Positions 26,072 to 35,340 of a stretch of DNA of 64,000 nucleotides are shown here, one piece after another. The stretch covers positions 124,001 through 188,000 of the forward strand of contig JBCBBJ010000005.1 in the NCBI GenBank assembly GCA_038531745.1, in the 5' to 3' direction. A model generated the notes under the pieces. The model worked only from the letters and a program-made list of their open reading frames with translations. It was not told the origin of the DNA and made no database searches. Each line of letters starts with the position of its first letter. The stretch's first letter is position 1. The translations under genes and the position numbers were made by a program. The DNA is from CALLPQ01 sp038531745 (lineage in GTDB: Bacteria > Pseudomonadota > Alphaproteobacteria > Caulobacterales > Parvularculaceae).

Positions 26072-26560
26072 CTGGGCCGGCCTTGTGCTGCCGACAGGGC
26101 CCATAAAAGCCGTCGGCGGTCCACGAAATGCAAAAATATTTCGGGCAAGGGAGTCGAAAATCGCCCCCGAAACGAAACCGTAAGATGTGCTGATCGGGTG
26201 TTTGGCGTTAACTCTTTTTGAGCACAAGGTGCGCCCTGTTAAGAACCTGTTAGCAAAAAAATGACAACCCGGTAACAACTTCATATTGACGATGTGGGTG
26301 GTGTCGATCACTATATGTTGTGTCAGCGAGGGTGCTGGCTTCCTTTCGACCTCCATCGCCACAGCGTCGTTCATCAAGCAAAACCGACGCTCGCCTCCAG
26401 CCTTTGCGCCGCCTGATCGCGCTGCAAGGCCAGGGATTTTGCGGCCCCCGGGTCACGGTGGCGGATGGGGCGAAACGGGTGAGGGCGTTGTGTCCATGCT
26501 CACCCACAGAGCGAACAGCCAACGCCTAACCAAAAGGCATAAACGAGAACAGGGTAAATC
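26072..26560. other. 489-base intergenic region upstream of nrdA
   Basis: No convincing gene. It holds a short inverted repeat near 26129-26148 (CGAAAT and ATTTCG arms) just after the membrane protein gene, and the paired NrdR boxes described separately. I saw no conserved cobalamin riboswitch core. Confidence 0.5.
26276..26323 (+). promoter_or_regulatory. Tandem NrdR boxes with nrdA promoter
   Basis: Box 1 core CTTCATATTG (26279-26288) matches 8 of 10 positions of the CWATATATWG core. Box 2 core CTATATGTTG (26311-26320) is flanked by CA and TGT as in the full consensus. The cores are 32 bases apart, the three-helical-turn spacing typical of NrdR. A TTGACG at 26286 with weak -10 hexamers around 26309-26316 overlaps both boxes, so binding would block RNA polymerase. 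Confidence 0.65.
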
Positions 26561-28495
26561 ATGACATTGATGGAAGCGGCACAAAAACAAGCCCATGGCG
26601 AAACGTCGGACCAGACTCCGCAGCGCGGGCGCGCCGAAGGGGCGGCCGTCGGCCTCCACCGTCAGAACACTGATGGCAAGCCCGACCTAAAAGTGGTGCG
26701 GGAGATTAAGATCGATCACACCCGCGATGCGTTGCTGACTGATTTTGGCAAAACCACCATGGAAGATCGCTACTTGCTGGAGGGCGAGTCGTTTCAGGAT
26801 ATGTTTGCCCGCGTGGCGCGCACTTACGCCGACGATGCCGACCATGCCCAACGTATTTATGATTATATTTCGCGGCTCTGGTTCATGCCGGCGACACCGG
26901 TTCTTTCCAATGGCGGGGCCAAACGCGGCCTGCCGATTTCCTGTTTCCTGAATGGGGTCAGTGATAGCCTTGATGGTATTGTGGGTACATGGAATGAAAA
27001 TGTTGCCCTTGCCTCCAATGGCGGCGGCATCGGCACCTATTGGGGCAATGTGCGCTCCATCGGTGAAAAGGTAAAAGGCGCCGGCGCCACATCGGGCATT
27101 ATTCCGTTTATCCGGGTGATGGACTCCCTGACCCTGGCAATTTCCCAGGGCTCTCTGCGCCGCGGTTCGGCGGCTTGCTATCTTGATATCCACCACCCGG
27201 AAATTGAAGAATTTCTGGAGATCAGAAAACCCTCGGGCGATTTCAACCGCAAGTCACTCAACCTGCATCACGGTATCAATGTGACCGATGAGTTTATGCA
27301 GGCCGTGATGGATGATGCGGAGTTTGGGCTTAAAAGCCCAAAAAATGGTGAGGTGATCCGCACCATCAACGCGCGTAAGCTCTGGCAAAAAATCCTGGAA
27401 ATCCGTCTACAGACGGGTGAGCCCTATCTCCTGTTCTCAGATACCGTCAATCGCCAAATGGCCAAGCACCAGCGTGATCTTGGTCTGAAGGTCTCCACAT
27501 CTAATCTGTGTTCCGAAATTATGCTGCACACGGGTCAAGACCATCGCGGGGAAGACCGCACGGCGGTATGTTGCCTGTCCTCCATCAACGCAGAAAAATA
27601 TGACGAGTGGAAAGATGACCGGCGTTTTGTGGAAGACGTGATGCGCTTTCTCGATAATGTACTGCAGGAGTTTATTGATACCGCCCCCGCCTCCATGGCG
27701 AAGGCTGTCTACTCCGCCTCGCGTGAGCGGTCGGTAGGGTTAGGCCTGATGGGTTTTCATTCGTTCTTGCAATCGAAAAATATTCCGTTTGAAAGCGCCA
27801 TGGCGAAATCATGGAACATGCGTCTGTTCAAACATATCCGCATGGGCGCCGACGCCGCATCGGTTAAACTGGCCGAAGAGCGCGGTGCCTGCCCCGATGC
27901 TGAAGAGGTTGGGATCAAGCAACGTTTCTCCCACAAGCTGGCGATTGCTCCGACAGCATCAATCTCCATCATCTGCGGCGGCGCAAGCCCGTGCATCGAA
28001 CCGATCCCGGCAAATGTCTACACCCATAAGACGTTATCGGGGTCCTTCACGGTAAAGAACAAGGCGCTGGAAAATCTCCTGGCTGAAAAAGTAATGAATA
28101 CGGACGATGTGTGGACCTCAATCCTGGAGAATGAAGGCAGCATCCAACATCTTGATTGCCTGAGTGCCGAGGAAAAAGAGATTTTTAAGACGGCCTTTGA
28201 GATTGATCAACGCTGGGTTGTTGAGCTGGCCGCTGATCGGTCGCCCTTCATCTGTCAGGGTCAATCGGTCAACGTCTTCCTACCCGGCGATATCGACAAA
28301 TGGGACCTCCACATGCTCCATTGGACCGCATGGGAAAAAGGCGTGAAAAGTCTTTATTATTGCCGCTCAAAATCAGTGCAACGTACATCCTTCGCCGGCG
28401 GCGAAAAAAAGGTGAGCACGGACGATATCCAGGCAAACCTAGAAGCCGCCGCAGCCGCCCGCACAGATTATGATGAATGCCTTGCCTGTCAGTAA
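26561..28495 (+). CDS. nrdA: Ribonucleotide reductase alpha subunit, class I, no ATP cone
   Basis: 644 residues. It reduces ribonucleotides to deoxyribonucleotides using a radical from a partner NrdB. Visible motifs: PATPVLSNGG and LPISCFLNG (first redox Cys), STSNLCSEI (thiyl-radical Cys in the NxCxE loop), RTAVCCLSSIN (second redox Cys), APTASISIICGGASPCIEP (substrate phosphate loop) and C-terminal ECLACQ (thioredoxin-accepting pair). The N-terminus lacks the usual ATP-cone, so overall-activity regulation by dATP is not expected from this chain. No nrdB lies within the window. Expression is probably repressed by NrdR. Confidence 0.93.
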   Translation: MTLMEAAQKQAHGETSDQTPQRGRAEGAAVGLHRQNTDGKPDLKVVREIKIDHTRDALLTDFGKTTMEDRYLLEGESFQDMFARVARTYADDADHAQRIYDYISRLWFMPATPVLSNGGAKRGLPISCFLNGVSDSLDGIVGTWNENVALASNGGGIGTYWGNVRSIGEKVKGAGATSGIIPFIRVMDSLTLAISQGSLRRGSAACYLDIHHPEIEEFLEIRKPSGDFNRKSLNLHHGINVTDEFMQAVMDDAEFGLKSPKNGEVIRTINARKLWQKILEIRLQTGEPYLLFSDTVNRQMAKHQRDLGLKVSTSNLCSEIMLHTGQDHRGEDRTAVCCLSSINAEKYDEWKDDRRFVEDVMRFLDNVLQEFIDTAPASMAKAVYSASRERSVGLGLMGFHSFLQSKNIPFESAMAKSWNMRLFKHIRMGADAASVKLAEERGACPDAEEVGIKQRFSHKLAIAPTASISIICGGASPCIEPIPANVYTHKTLSGSFTVKNKALENLLAEKVMNTDDVWTSILENEGSIQHLDCLSAEEKEIFKTAFEIDQRWVVELAADRSPFICQGQSVNVFLPGDIDKWDLHMLHWTAWEKGVKSLYYCRSKSVQRTSFAGGEKKVSTDDIQANLEAAAAARTDYDECLACQ

Positions 28496-28574
28496 CGGTA
28501 GCATTCATCTAAACGGCTTGTCGTGGCGTTAAGACTTATTACGAGTCCAGTGTTCGTTTGAAAACTAATCGCAT

Positions 28575-29537
28575 TCAAGACGCGCGATACGTCAAATCCA
28601 GGAATACGTCTTCCAGGTCAGGTTCAACTGTGGACAGGTCTTGCACGCTGATCCCGGCGGCCGAGAGTTGCGCGAGGATGTCGCCCACTTCGCCTTTGCT
28701 GGGCTGATAGGGAATGGCAAGTCGCCCGTCACCGCGTTGTTCAATGTCAAATCCCGCAAGGGTGGGCAGGGTCGTCAGTGTTCTTTCGGGCGTAACCACC
28801 AGGGTCTTGCTGTCGAACGATGCAATCAGCTTCTCCGTAGGCTCACACGCAACCAACGTACCCTGATGAATAATGCCGATCTGATCACACAGCTCTTGCG
28901 CTTCTTCCAGATAGTGCGTGGTTAGAACAATCGTCGTACCCGCATCGTGCATTTCCATGACCAGATCCCACAATTGCTTGCGCAATTCGATATCAACACC
29001 GGCTGTGGGCTCATCGAGAATAAGCACTGGTGGTTTGTGCACCATGGCTTTCGCCACCAGCAGGCGGCGCTTCATACCGCCGGAAAGCATCCTCACATAG
29101 GCATCGGCTTTGTCTTCAAGCCCGAGGGATTTCAAAATCGCCATGGTCTCGCGCCGCGCCGCAGGGACGCCGAAAAGACCGGCCTGAATTTCTAAGGCCT
29201 CTTTCGGGGTGAAGAAAACGTCTGTGGTGATTTCCTGGGGCACCACGCCGATGGAGGCGCGCGCCTGACGCGGGTTTTTGTCAATGTCAAAGCCCCAAAC
29301 CGTTGCCTCGCCGCCGGATTTGTTCACCAGCCCCGCTAGAATATTGATGAAGGTCGACTTGCCCGCGCCATTGGGGCCGAGAAGGCCAAAGATCGATCCG
29401 GCCTCAATGGTCAGGTCGATGCCCTTCAACGCTTCTTTAGCGGGTGCCTTTTTGGTGGCGGCGTAGGTTTTGCGCAGGCCCCGCGCCACAATGGCGTTGG
29501 GATGGCCCGGCTTATCGGCTTTGCTTGCTAAGGTCAT
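28575..29537 (-). CDS. ABC-2 type exporter ATP-binding protein
   Basis: 320 residues. Walker A GPNGAGKSTF, signature LSGGMKRRLLVAKAM, Walker B VLILDEPTAGVDIEL and switch TTHYLEEAQELCDQ are intact. The C-terminal ~80 residues form the extra domain found in ATPases of ABC-2 exporters (DrrA/YadG-like). No permease gene is adjacent in the window, so its partner is encoded elsewhere or upstream. It converges with nrdA. Confidence 0.9.
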   Translation of the reverse strand: MTLASKADKPGHPNAIVARGLRKTYAATKKAPAKEALKGIDLTIEAGSIFGLLGPNGAGKSTFINILAGLVNKSGGEATVWGFDIDKNPRQARASIGVVPQEITTDVFFTPKEALEIQAGLFGVPAARRETMAILKSLGLEDKADAYVRMLSGGMKRRLLVAKAMVHKPPVLILDEPTAGVDIELRKQLWDLVMEMHDAGTTIVLTTHYLEEAQELCDQIGIIHQGTLVACEPTEKLIASFDSKTLVVTPERTLTTLPTLAGFDIEQRGDGRLAIPYQPSKGEVGDILAQLSAAGISVQDLSTVEPDLEDVFLDLTYRAS

Positions 29538-29750
29538 AACGCCGGTATTGGCGAGAGGGCCGCCGCCGTCAAGCCGAGGGCCGCTTTTGGTCGCTCCTCA
29601 TGCGCCGAGGCAAGCTTAAAGGGCAACGGCCAGCATCGGTGCTTTGGGCACGATAACGCTACAATCAATTGATGATTCAATTTTGCTCAATAATAAGGTA
29701 GCACCACAGCAGGGGAATTTTGACCCCGCACGCTCTTTCGACGGAAGCCG

Positions 29751-29966
29751 ATGACCGACGTCCCACCATCCTCAACGCATCCCGCCCAACCAACAGGGCC
29801 TGAAACCATTTTTGTGGACAGCCACCGGATCAGTTGCGATGGCGGCGGCGGCGCGCTTGGTCATCCGTTGGTTTATTATTCCCTAGAAGATGGCGAGGCC
29901 ATTTGCGGCTATTGTGGCCGCAAATTTATCTATGATCCGGCACGGGTGGACCCAGTTGCTTCATAA
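29751..29966 (+). CDS. CHCC zinc-finger protein (NDUFS6-like)
   Basis: 71 residues. The metal ligands Cys29, His38, Cys52 and Cys55 sit in the order C-x8-H-x13-C-x2-C (HRISCDG, GHPLVYY, ICGYCGRKF), the zf-CHCC pattern shared with mitochondrial complex I subunit NDUFS6. Alphaproteobacterial members may belong to complex I; that role is inferred. A GGAAG site precedes the ATG. The upstream 212 bases are AT-richer, with ATCAATTGAT palindromic text near 29667. Confidence 0.8.
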   Translation: MTDVPPSSTHPAQPTGPETIFVDSHRISCDGGGGALGHPLVYYSLEDGEAICGYCGRKFIYDPARVDPVAS

Positions 29967-30013
29967 AAAGACGGTTCAGACGTGGTGGCCCGCGCAATCA
30001 TTTGTGCCCTGCG

Positions 30014-32026
30014 TTAGCGACCGCCAATAGATGCATTCACAAAGTCGAGCGTCTCGGACAGCATGCGCTGGCGGGTTTCCGCGCCGCTGAGCCAATGGTC
30101 TTCACCGTTCAGGGTAATGAGTTTTACGGTTTTGCCAGCGCGCTCCAGCGCGCCCTCCATCCGTTTTGATTGAGAATATGGTACAACCGTATCGTCCTTG
30201 CCGTGGATGAGCAGGATTGGAACGCGAACTTTGTCCGCTTGCTCCACCGGGGAGACGGCCTTAATGGCGCTTTCATCCTTAAATCTGTCGCCGATCTGTG
30301 TCTGCCAATAGGCGAGGGAATATTCACTGGACCGCGCGCCCTCCCCAAGGACGGCCATCAAATCCGTTACGCCGTTGACGCTGATGCTACAGGCATAAAG
30401 ATCGGGCGTCAGGGTTGCACCGGCAAGCGCGGCATAGCCGCCATAGCTGGCCCCGGCGATGCAGATCCGCGCTGGGTCAACCGCGCCCTCCTTGATGAGG
30501 GCCCGAACACCATTGGTGATATCATCCTGCATGAGACGGCCCCATTGGCGTCGTCCCGCCGTCCGAAAGTCATAACCGTACCCGGAAGAGCCGCGAAAGT
30601 TAGGCTGATAAACCGCATAACCATTGGCCGCATAAAAGGATGCCCACCAATCAAAAGCTTGCGTATCCCGGTCCGCCGGCCCGCCATGGGCAAGCACAAT
30701 GAGCGGTAGGTTTTCGGCCGCTTGCGCTGATGGTTTGGTCAGATAGCCGTGGATGGTCGTTCCATCAGGCGCGGCATAGTCAAATTCCGTGCGAGCGAGG
30801 GTTAGGTTTTCAAGCCAGGGATAAGACGAGCCAATGGCAGACAGTTCCTTGCGGGCCTTATCGTATAGAAAGAAACCCGTTGGCTTGTTGCTGTAATCAG
30901 CTTGAACAATCCAACGCTCCCGTGCGGTGTCATAGGATGTGATCGTCACCACGTCAGCCTTCAATGCCTTTTTCAGTCGGCTGCTAATGCCGCTAAAGGC
31001 GTCGTCGAAATAATATTCTGACGGGAACTCTTTTGTGATGCTGGTGCCAATAATACTGCCGGTATCAAAATCATATTTGACTGTTGAGACATCATAGGTC
31101 TCGTCAAGATAGACGGCCTCTCCAATCTCCCCTGTGCTGATATCCATCTTGTAAAGACCGCGAACGCCTTTCTTTCGCACCGCGGAAACGATCGCGTGGG
31201 TACCGTCGACGGAAAGTCCGTAAATATTGAACGCCACACCTTGGCCTGGCGTTTCCTTATACCGGCGCAGTTCTTTGCCCCGCCGCGTGCTGGCATCAAG
31301 GACAATGCGCTCTTTTGTGCGGTCATCAAGATCAATTCTTAGAACAGGTGCGCCGTCGGCACCGACAACCCAGTCGTCTGTGCCCGGCTTACCGCGGGCG
31401 AATGCTTTCGCGCGTCCCGTCTTTAAGTTGACTTTATAGATGCTGTAGCCGCCAAGTTCACGCCCACCGAGGCGGGAGGGGCCAGCACTGCCTTGCTCAA
31501 GTCCCGAGTTCGGTTCCAATTGAGCGATCAGTACATTTTGCGGGTCGTCAGGCAGGCGATGGAGAAGCTGACCCGACGACAAAATGCGCGCAAACCCCGG
31601 GTTGGTGGCGAACATGATCTTCGCCTCTTGTGTGTTGGCATTCAGGGAAAAATATCTGAAATATTCATAGGTTTTGAGACCGTCGACCGTATTGATCCGG
31701 GTTGTTGCTGACACAAGAACGAGCACATAATCATCATTGGCCCAGATGAGATCGCGCCCCTTATTTTCACCCACGGAAATATAGGAGGGCGCTTCGCTCT
31801 CGCCGCCGACGGTGTAAATGCCGATAACGGTTTGCGGCCCCCGCGATTCCAACATGGCGACGCGTTTCCCGTTGGGGGAGATGACGGCCTCGCTGATATA
31901 AGGGAGGGCGCCGAAACTCTTCGCGTCCGATTGTGCCGCCGCTGGCGTGAAAGTGCCTGATGCCCACAGGCCAATAAGAACTGCTGCCGCGGTAAGCGCG
32001 ACACGATATACGTGCTGTATTGTCAC
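30014..32026 (-). CDS. Secreted S9-family prolyl oligopeptidase-like peptidase
   Basis: 670 residues from the GTG at 32026, chosen because AAGGGG lies seven bases upstream and the protein then starts with a signal peptide (YRVALTAAAVLIGLWASG, cleavage near AAAQSD). An in-frame GTG at 32056 is an alternative. The N-terminal beta-propeller region (~40-400) is followed by an alpha/beta hydrolase with the nucleophile in GASYGGYAAL, Asp in GKDDTVVPY and His in GEDHWLSG. These enzymes cleave short peptides in the periplasm or act as acylaminoacyl peptidases. Confidence 0.88.
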   Translation of the reverse strand: MTIQHVYRVALTAAAVLIGLWASGTFTPAAAQSDAKSFGALPYISEAVISPNGKRVAMLESRGPQTVIGIYTVGGESEAPSYISVGENKGRDLIWANDDYVLVLVSATTRINTVDGLKTYEYFRYFSLNANTQEAKIMFATNPGFARILSSGQLLHRLPDDPQNVLIAQLEPNSGLEQGSAGPSRLGGRELGGYSIYKVNLKTGRAKAFARGKPGTDDWVVGADGAPVLRIDLDDRTKERIVLDASTRRGKELRRYKETPGQGVAFNIYGLSVDGTHAIVSAVRKKGVRGLYKMDISTGEIGEAVYLDETYDVSTVKYDFDTGSIIGTSITKEFPSEYYFDDAFSGISSRLKKALKADVVTITSYDTARERWIVQADYSNKPTGFFLYDKARKELSAIGSSYPWLENLTLARTEFDYAAPDGTTIHGYLTKPSAQAAENLPLIVLAHGGPADRDTQAFDWWASFYAANGYAVYQPNFRGSSGYGYDFRTAGRRQWGRLMQDDITNGVRALIKEGAVDPARICIAGASYGGYAALAGATLTPDLYACSISVNGVTDLMAVLGEGARSSEYSLAYWQTQIGDRFKDESAIKAVSPVEQADKVRVPILLIHGKDDTVVPYSQSKRMEGALERAGKTVKLITLNGEDHWLSGAETRQRMLSETLDFVNASIGGR

Positions 32027-32140
32027 AATATTCCCCTTGTCATCCCGTCGGGCCACCCTTGGCCTCGCCCTCAGTCTTTGGTCAATTCAGTTCCCCTAAT
32101 CTTATTGAAACCCATTGCGTGGCTGCCCGCAAGGCCGTTT

Positions 32141-34708
32141 TTACGCCGCATCCTCACCCACAAGGATGTCGCGTTTGCCCGCATGGTTCGCCGGGGAGAT
32201 TACGCCCTCCTGCTCCATTTTTTCGATCAGGGAAGCGGCACGGTTATACCCGATCTGCAGGCGTCGCTGAACATAGGAGGTGGAGGCCTTTCGGTCGCGC
32301 AGGACAACCGCCACCGCCTGGTCATACAGCGCATCGCCGGAGGAGGTATTGCCGCCCACATCAAGGCCCAGGGCTGCGGCCTCGTCTCCGTCCTCAAGCT
32401 CGGTGACTTCCTGCACATAGGACGGCTTGCCCTGCTTTTTCAGGAACTTGACGATTTTCTCAACCTCAGTGTCGGAGACAAACGGCCCGTGGACGCGGCG
32501 CAACCGCCCGCCTGCGGCCATATACAACATATCCCCCTGGCCAAGCAGTTGTTCTGCGCCCTGCTCACCCAGAATGGTGCGGCTGTCGATTTTAGAGGTG
32601 ACCTGAAAACTGATCCGTGTAGGGAAATTTGCCTTAATCGTACCGGTGATCACATCAACGGAGGGGCGCTGGGTCGCCATGATCAGATGGATGCCCGCAG
32701 CCCGCGCCATTTGCGCCAGGCGCTGGACCATGCCTTCGATGTCTTTGCCGGCGACCATCATCAGGTCTGCAACCTCATCGATCACCACGACGATGAAGGG
32801 CATGGCCTCAAAATCGAATTCTTCGGTTTCGTAAATGGGCTCACCGGTGTCGGCGTCATAGCCCGTATGCACCGTGCGGCTCAGGGTCTCGCCATTGTCT
32901 TCGGCTTCGGCCACGCGTTCATTAAAGCCGGCAATATTCCGGACACCGAGTTTCGACATACGCTGATAGCGTTCCTCCATCTCGCGCACGGTCCATTTCA
33001 GTGCCACAACCGCCTTGCGCGGGTCGGTCACCACGGGGGCTAAGAGATGGGGAATTGAATCGTAGACGGACAGTTCCAGCATCTTTGGATCAATCAGGAT
33101 CAGTTTACACTGATCCGGTGACATCCGGTACAAAAGTGACAGGATCATCGTGTTGATCCCCACCGATTTACCGGACCCGGTTGTTCCCGCAATCAACAGA
33201 TGGGGCATCCGCGCAAGGTCGGCAAAAACCGGTTCCCCGCCAATATCAACGCCAAGGGAGAGGGTCAGGTCGGCGCGCGATTGCTCAAAGTCGCGGGTTG
33301 ACAGTTGAGAGCGCAGATAAACCGTTTCACGGTCCTGGTTCGGCAGTTCAATACCAATCACATTGCGCCCCGGCACCACGGCAACGCGCGCGGCAACGGC
33401 ACTCATAGACCGGGCAATATCATCGGCCAGGCCGATCACGCGGGAAGACTTGACCCCTGCGGCCGGCTCCAACTCATACAAGGTAACAACCGGGCCCGGG
33501 CGCACATTGATAATTTCTCCGCGTACGCCGAAATCCGACAGAACCGTTTCCAGCATGCGGGCATTTTGCTCTAACGCGTCATCAGAGATGATTGTCTTGG
33601 CCCGCTCGGCCGTTTTGGCGAGGAGGTTGAGCGGCGGTAACTCGTAAGAGCCCGGTTGGAAGACGGGCAAAGCGTGTTGCGCCTCCCGGGTTTCGCGGCG
33701 GCCAGGTTTCACCTTGGGTTCGGACCGGATGATCTTGCGCTTTGAGGCAAGTGTATCGCTGACGCCGGGGATGTGGGTTGCCAACTCATCCTCCGGCAGA
33801 TCGAGCGTCCCGACGCTGAGATTGCCCTCGGCGTCATGCCCGGCTTGGCCATCATCCGCGGCAAGGGTCGCCATTTCAACCTCGTCATCAACATCCATCT
33901 GATCAAGTAGATCGCGCAGAGCGGCATCGTCTGCGTTTGGCGATTGACGTGTATGGTTGAATTTCGCGCCAAGCGTCATGGCGCGTGCCGCAACCGCTTC
34001 TCCGGCCTGTTCCAGCACGTTGGCAACGGCCTCGGCGCGCCTGTGGGTCATGCCGCATATGGTGGGAAAGGTCAGTAGGGTGATGACCGCAAACACCATC
34101 CCCATCAGGACCATCGGATAGGGCGTGGGTAGAGGATTGATTACCGGGCCCACAAGACCATTCAAAACGCCCGCAACCGCGTCGCCGAGGGCACCGCCCA
34201 TACCCACGAGGAAAGGCCAGTCGGCGGGGATGGGCAAGGTCGCCCCAAGCCCCGCCGCAGCCAGGAGGCTCACGGGAAAAAGCGCGGCGCGTTTGAGCAC
34301 CACAACGGAGGTCTCGTCGGGTGTGCCCCGGGTAAAGGCATAGGTGCCCCAGATGATCAGGGGTGGGAAGAGGAGGAAGACCGCCCCGCCCATCGCCTGC
34401 AACAGAAAGTCACTGACGGCTGCCCCGCTGGCGCCAGCCAGATTTTTCACCGCTGCGTCGGTTGCGGTATTCCAGGTGGGATCGGAAATGGAAAAGCTTG
34501 CAATGGCCACTAGCAGCCACACGGCAATAATCACCAACGCCCCGCCCCCGGCCCGCGCCACCACCCGGCGCAACAGCGCGCGCAGGCGATCGAGCGCGCC
34601 TGTGGGTTGGGCCGCATATTGTGTCCGATGGACACGCGTTTTTTCGGTCTTCTGTGTACGGTTCGCCTTGCGCGGCGCCGTTAGGGGTGGTTCGGATCGT
34701 TTGGGCAT
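32141..34708 (-). CDS. ftsK: DNA translocase FtsK
   Basis: 855 residues from the ATG at 34708; a GTG at 34756 would add 16 residues. Four membrane helices (~55-190) anchor it at the division septum. A short linker with acidic text precedes the motor. Walker A is GTTGSGKSVGIN, Walker B FIVVVIDEVADLMM, and the C-terminal winged-helix gamma domain (QRRLQIGYNRAASLIEKME) recognises KOPS sequences. FtsK pumps chromosome termini and activates XerCD at dif. Its linker is much shorter than in E. coli, normal for this class. Confidence 0.95.
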   Translation of the reverse strand: MPKRSEPPLTAPRKANRTQKTEKTRVHRTQYAAQPTGALDRLRALLRRVVARAGGGALVIIAVWLLVAIASFSISDPTWNTATDAAVKNLAGASGAAVSDFLLQAMGGAVFLLFPPLIIWGTYAFTRGTPDETSVVVLKRAALFPVSLLAAAGLGATLPIPADWPFLVGMGGALGDAVAGVLNGLVGPVINPLPTPYPMVLMGMVFAVITLLTFPTICGMTHRRAEAVANVLEQAGEAVAARAMTLGAKFNHTRQSPNADDAALRDLLDQMDVDDEVEMATLAADDGQAGHDAEGNLSVGTLDLPEDELATHIPGVSDTLASKRKIIRSEPKVKPGRRETREAQHALPVFQPGSYELPPLNLLAKTAERAKTIISDDALEQNARMLETVLSDFGVRGEIINVRPGPVVTLYELEPAAGVKSSRVIGLADDIARSMSAVAARVAVVPGRNVIGIELPNQDRETVYLRSQLSTRDFEQSRADLTLSLGVDIGGEPVFADLARMPHLLIAGTTGSGKSVGINTMILSLLYRMSPDQCKLILIDPKMLELSVYDSIPHLLAPVVTDPRKAVVALKWTVREMEERYQRMSKLGVRNIAGFNERVAEAEDNGETLSRTVHTGYDADTGEPIYETEEFDFEAMPFIVVVIDEVADLMMVAGKDIEGMVQRLAQMARAAGIHLIMATQRPSVDVITGTIKANFPTRISFQVTSKIDSRTILGEQGAEQLLGQGDMLYMAAGGRLRRVHGPFVSDTEVEKIVKFLKKQGKPSYVQEVTELEDGDEAAALGLDVGGNTSSGDALYDQAVAVVLRDRKASTSYVQRRLQIGYNRAASLIEKMEQEGVISPANHAGKRDILVGEDAA

Positions 34709-34756
34709 GGGCGCATCATAGATCAAGAGTGAAAGGGGCTTGGCGGTCGTGATCAC

Positions 34757-34788
34757 AAAAAGGGACCAACCGGCCCGGCGGGCCCTTT
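34757..34788 (-). terminator. Candidate terminator on the minus strand upstream of ftsK
   Basis: Read on the minus strand: AAAGGGCC pairs with GGTCCCTTT (one-base bulge) around an inner GGCCC/GGGCC hairpin, followed by a run of T. It would stop transcripts coming from amt and the LemA/DUF2207 relics before ftsK. Confidence 0.55.
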
Positions 34789-34826
34789 ATCCCCTCATCC
34801 CGAAACTGTGCCACGATGAAACAAAT

Positions 34827-34852
34827 AAAGGGTTAACGCGCGTTAACCCTTT
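34827..34852. promoter_or_regulatory. Perfect 26-base palindrome
   Basis: The arm AAAGGGTTAACGC is repeated exactly in reverse complement with no loop. It contains two GTTAAC sites around a GCGC centre. No T-run follows, so an operator or other protein site is more likely than a terminator. It lies ~120 bases upstream of ftsK, beyond the candidate terminator. Confidence 0.5.
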
Positions 34853-34881
34853 GCTGCTTTTGCTTGGTGCGATACTGGTCA

Positions 34882-35046
34882 CTACCAGCCGCCACCCCCG
34901 CCGCCACCGCCCCCGCCCCCGGGAAATCCGCCCCCAACGGACCCTGACGACGTGCTTGATGGGGGCATGGCGCCCGCTGCACCGCTGCAAACAGCGCTAA
35001 CCATGGCGGCATTCAGGGCGCGGGTATCAGATCGGCGAACAATCCA
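34882..35046 (-). pseudogene. C-terminal relic of a DUF2207/TPM-type membrane protein
   Basis: A 54-codon open stretch without a start ends SSGSVGGGFPGG followed by a run of glycines and a final Trp-stop. This serine then polyglycine-Trp tail is the hallmark ending of DUF2207 and related YgcG/TPM proteins, which are commonly encoded beside lemA. Upstream in frame is a stop at 35047, and no membrane domain remains. A LemA N-terminal fragment lies 400 bases upstream on the same strand, so this looks like the remains of a decayed lemA-DUF2207 pair. Confidence 0.5.
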
Positions 35047-35091
35047 TTAAGGCCCACAAGGCTAGGGATCCCCCGCCGTGTGCCATGGGGT

Positions 35092-35340
35092 CTAGTTCAC
35101 GCTTTGGGTCGCGGCAACAATGATGGCAATAATCGTTATTGATACTGCGATTACGGCATAAATAGCGTTATCTTGAAGATAATCTTCCCCGTAAAGACGA
35201 TTCAGCTGAGCTGACAAGGCACGCATCGCCCTCACAAATTGCGCATTGGGTTCTCCGTTCAGGTCAATCTTAGCCCTTTTTTTGAACAGTTGCTTTTCAC
35301 GCGTGGTTTCCTCTGTGCTCAGCGGGTTTGCGTTTTTCAC
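35092..35340 (-). CDS. Small hypothetical protein with C-terminal membrane helix
   Basis: 82 residues from a GTG. The first 60 are charged (EETTREKQLFKKRAKIDL) and the last 20 are hydrophobic (IYAVIAVSITIIAIIVAA), like a tail-anchored protein. No family recognised and the ribosome site is weak. It sits between the LemA fragment and the DUF2207-like relic, so it may be a chance open frame in decaying DNA. Confidence 0.35.
   Translation of the reverse strand: MKNANPLSTEETTREKQLFKKRAKIDLNGEPNAQFVRAMRALSAQLNRLYGEDYLQDNAIYAVIAVSITIIAIIVAATQSVN

Noticed and set aside
26072..26560. Cobalamin riboswitch upstream of nrdA
   Set aside because: The enzyme is class I (C-terminal CLACQ, needs NrdB), and no B12-box-like core was seen; NrdR boxes explain the region better.
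34900..34925. CCGCC-rich tract as a simple repeat
   Set aside because: Read on the minus strand it encodes the polyglycine-Trp tail of a DUF2207-like relic.
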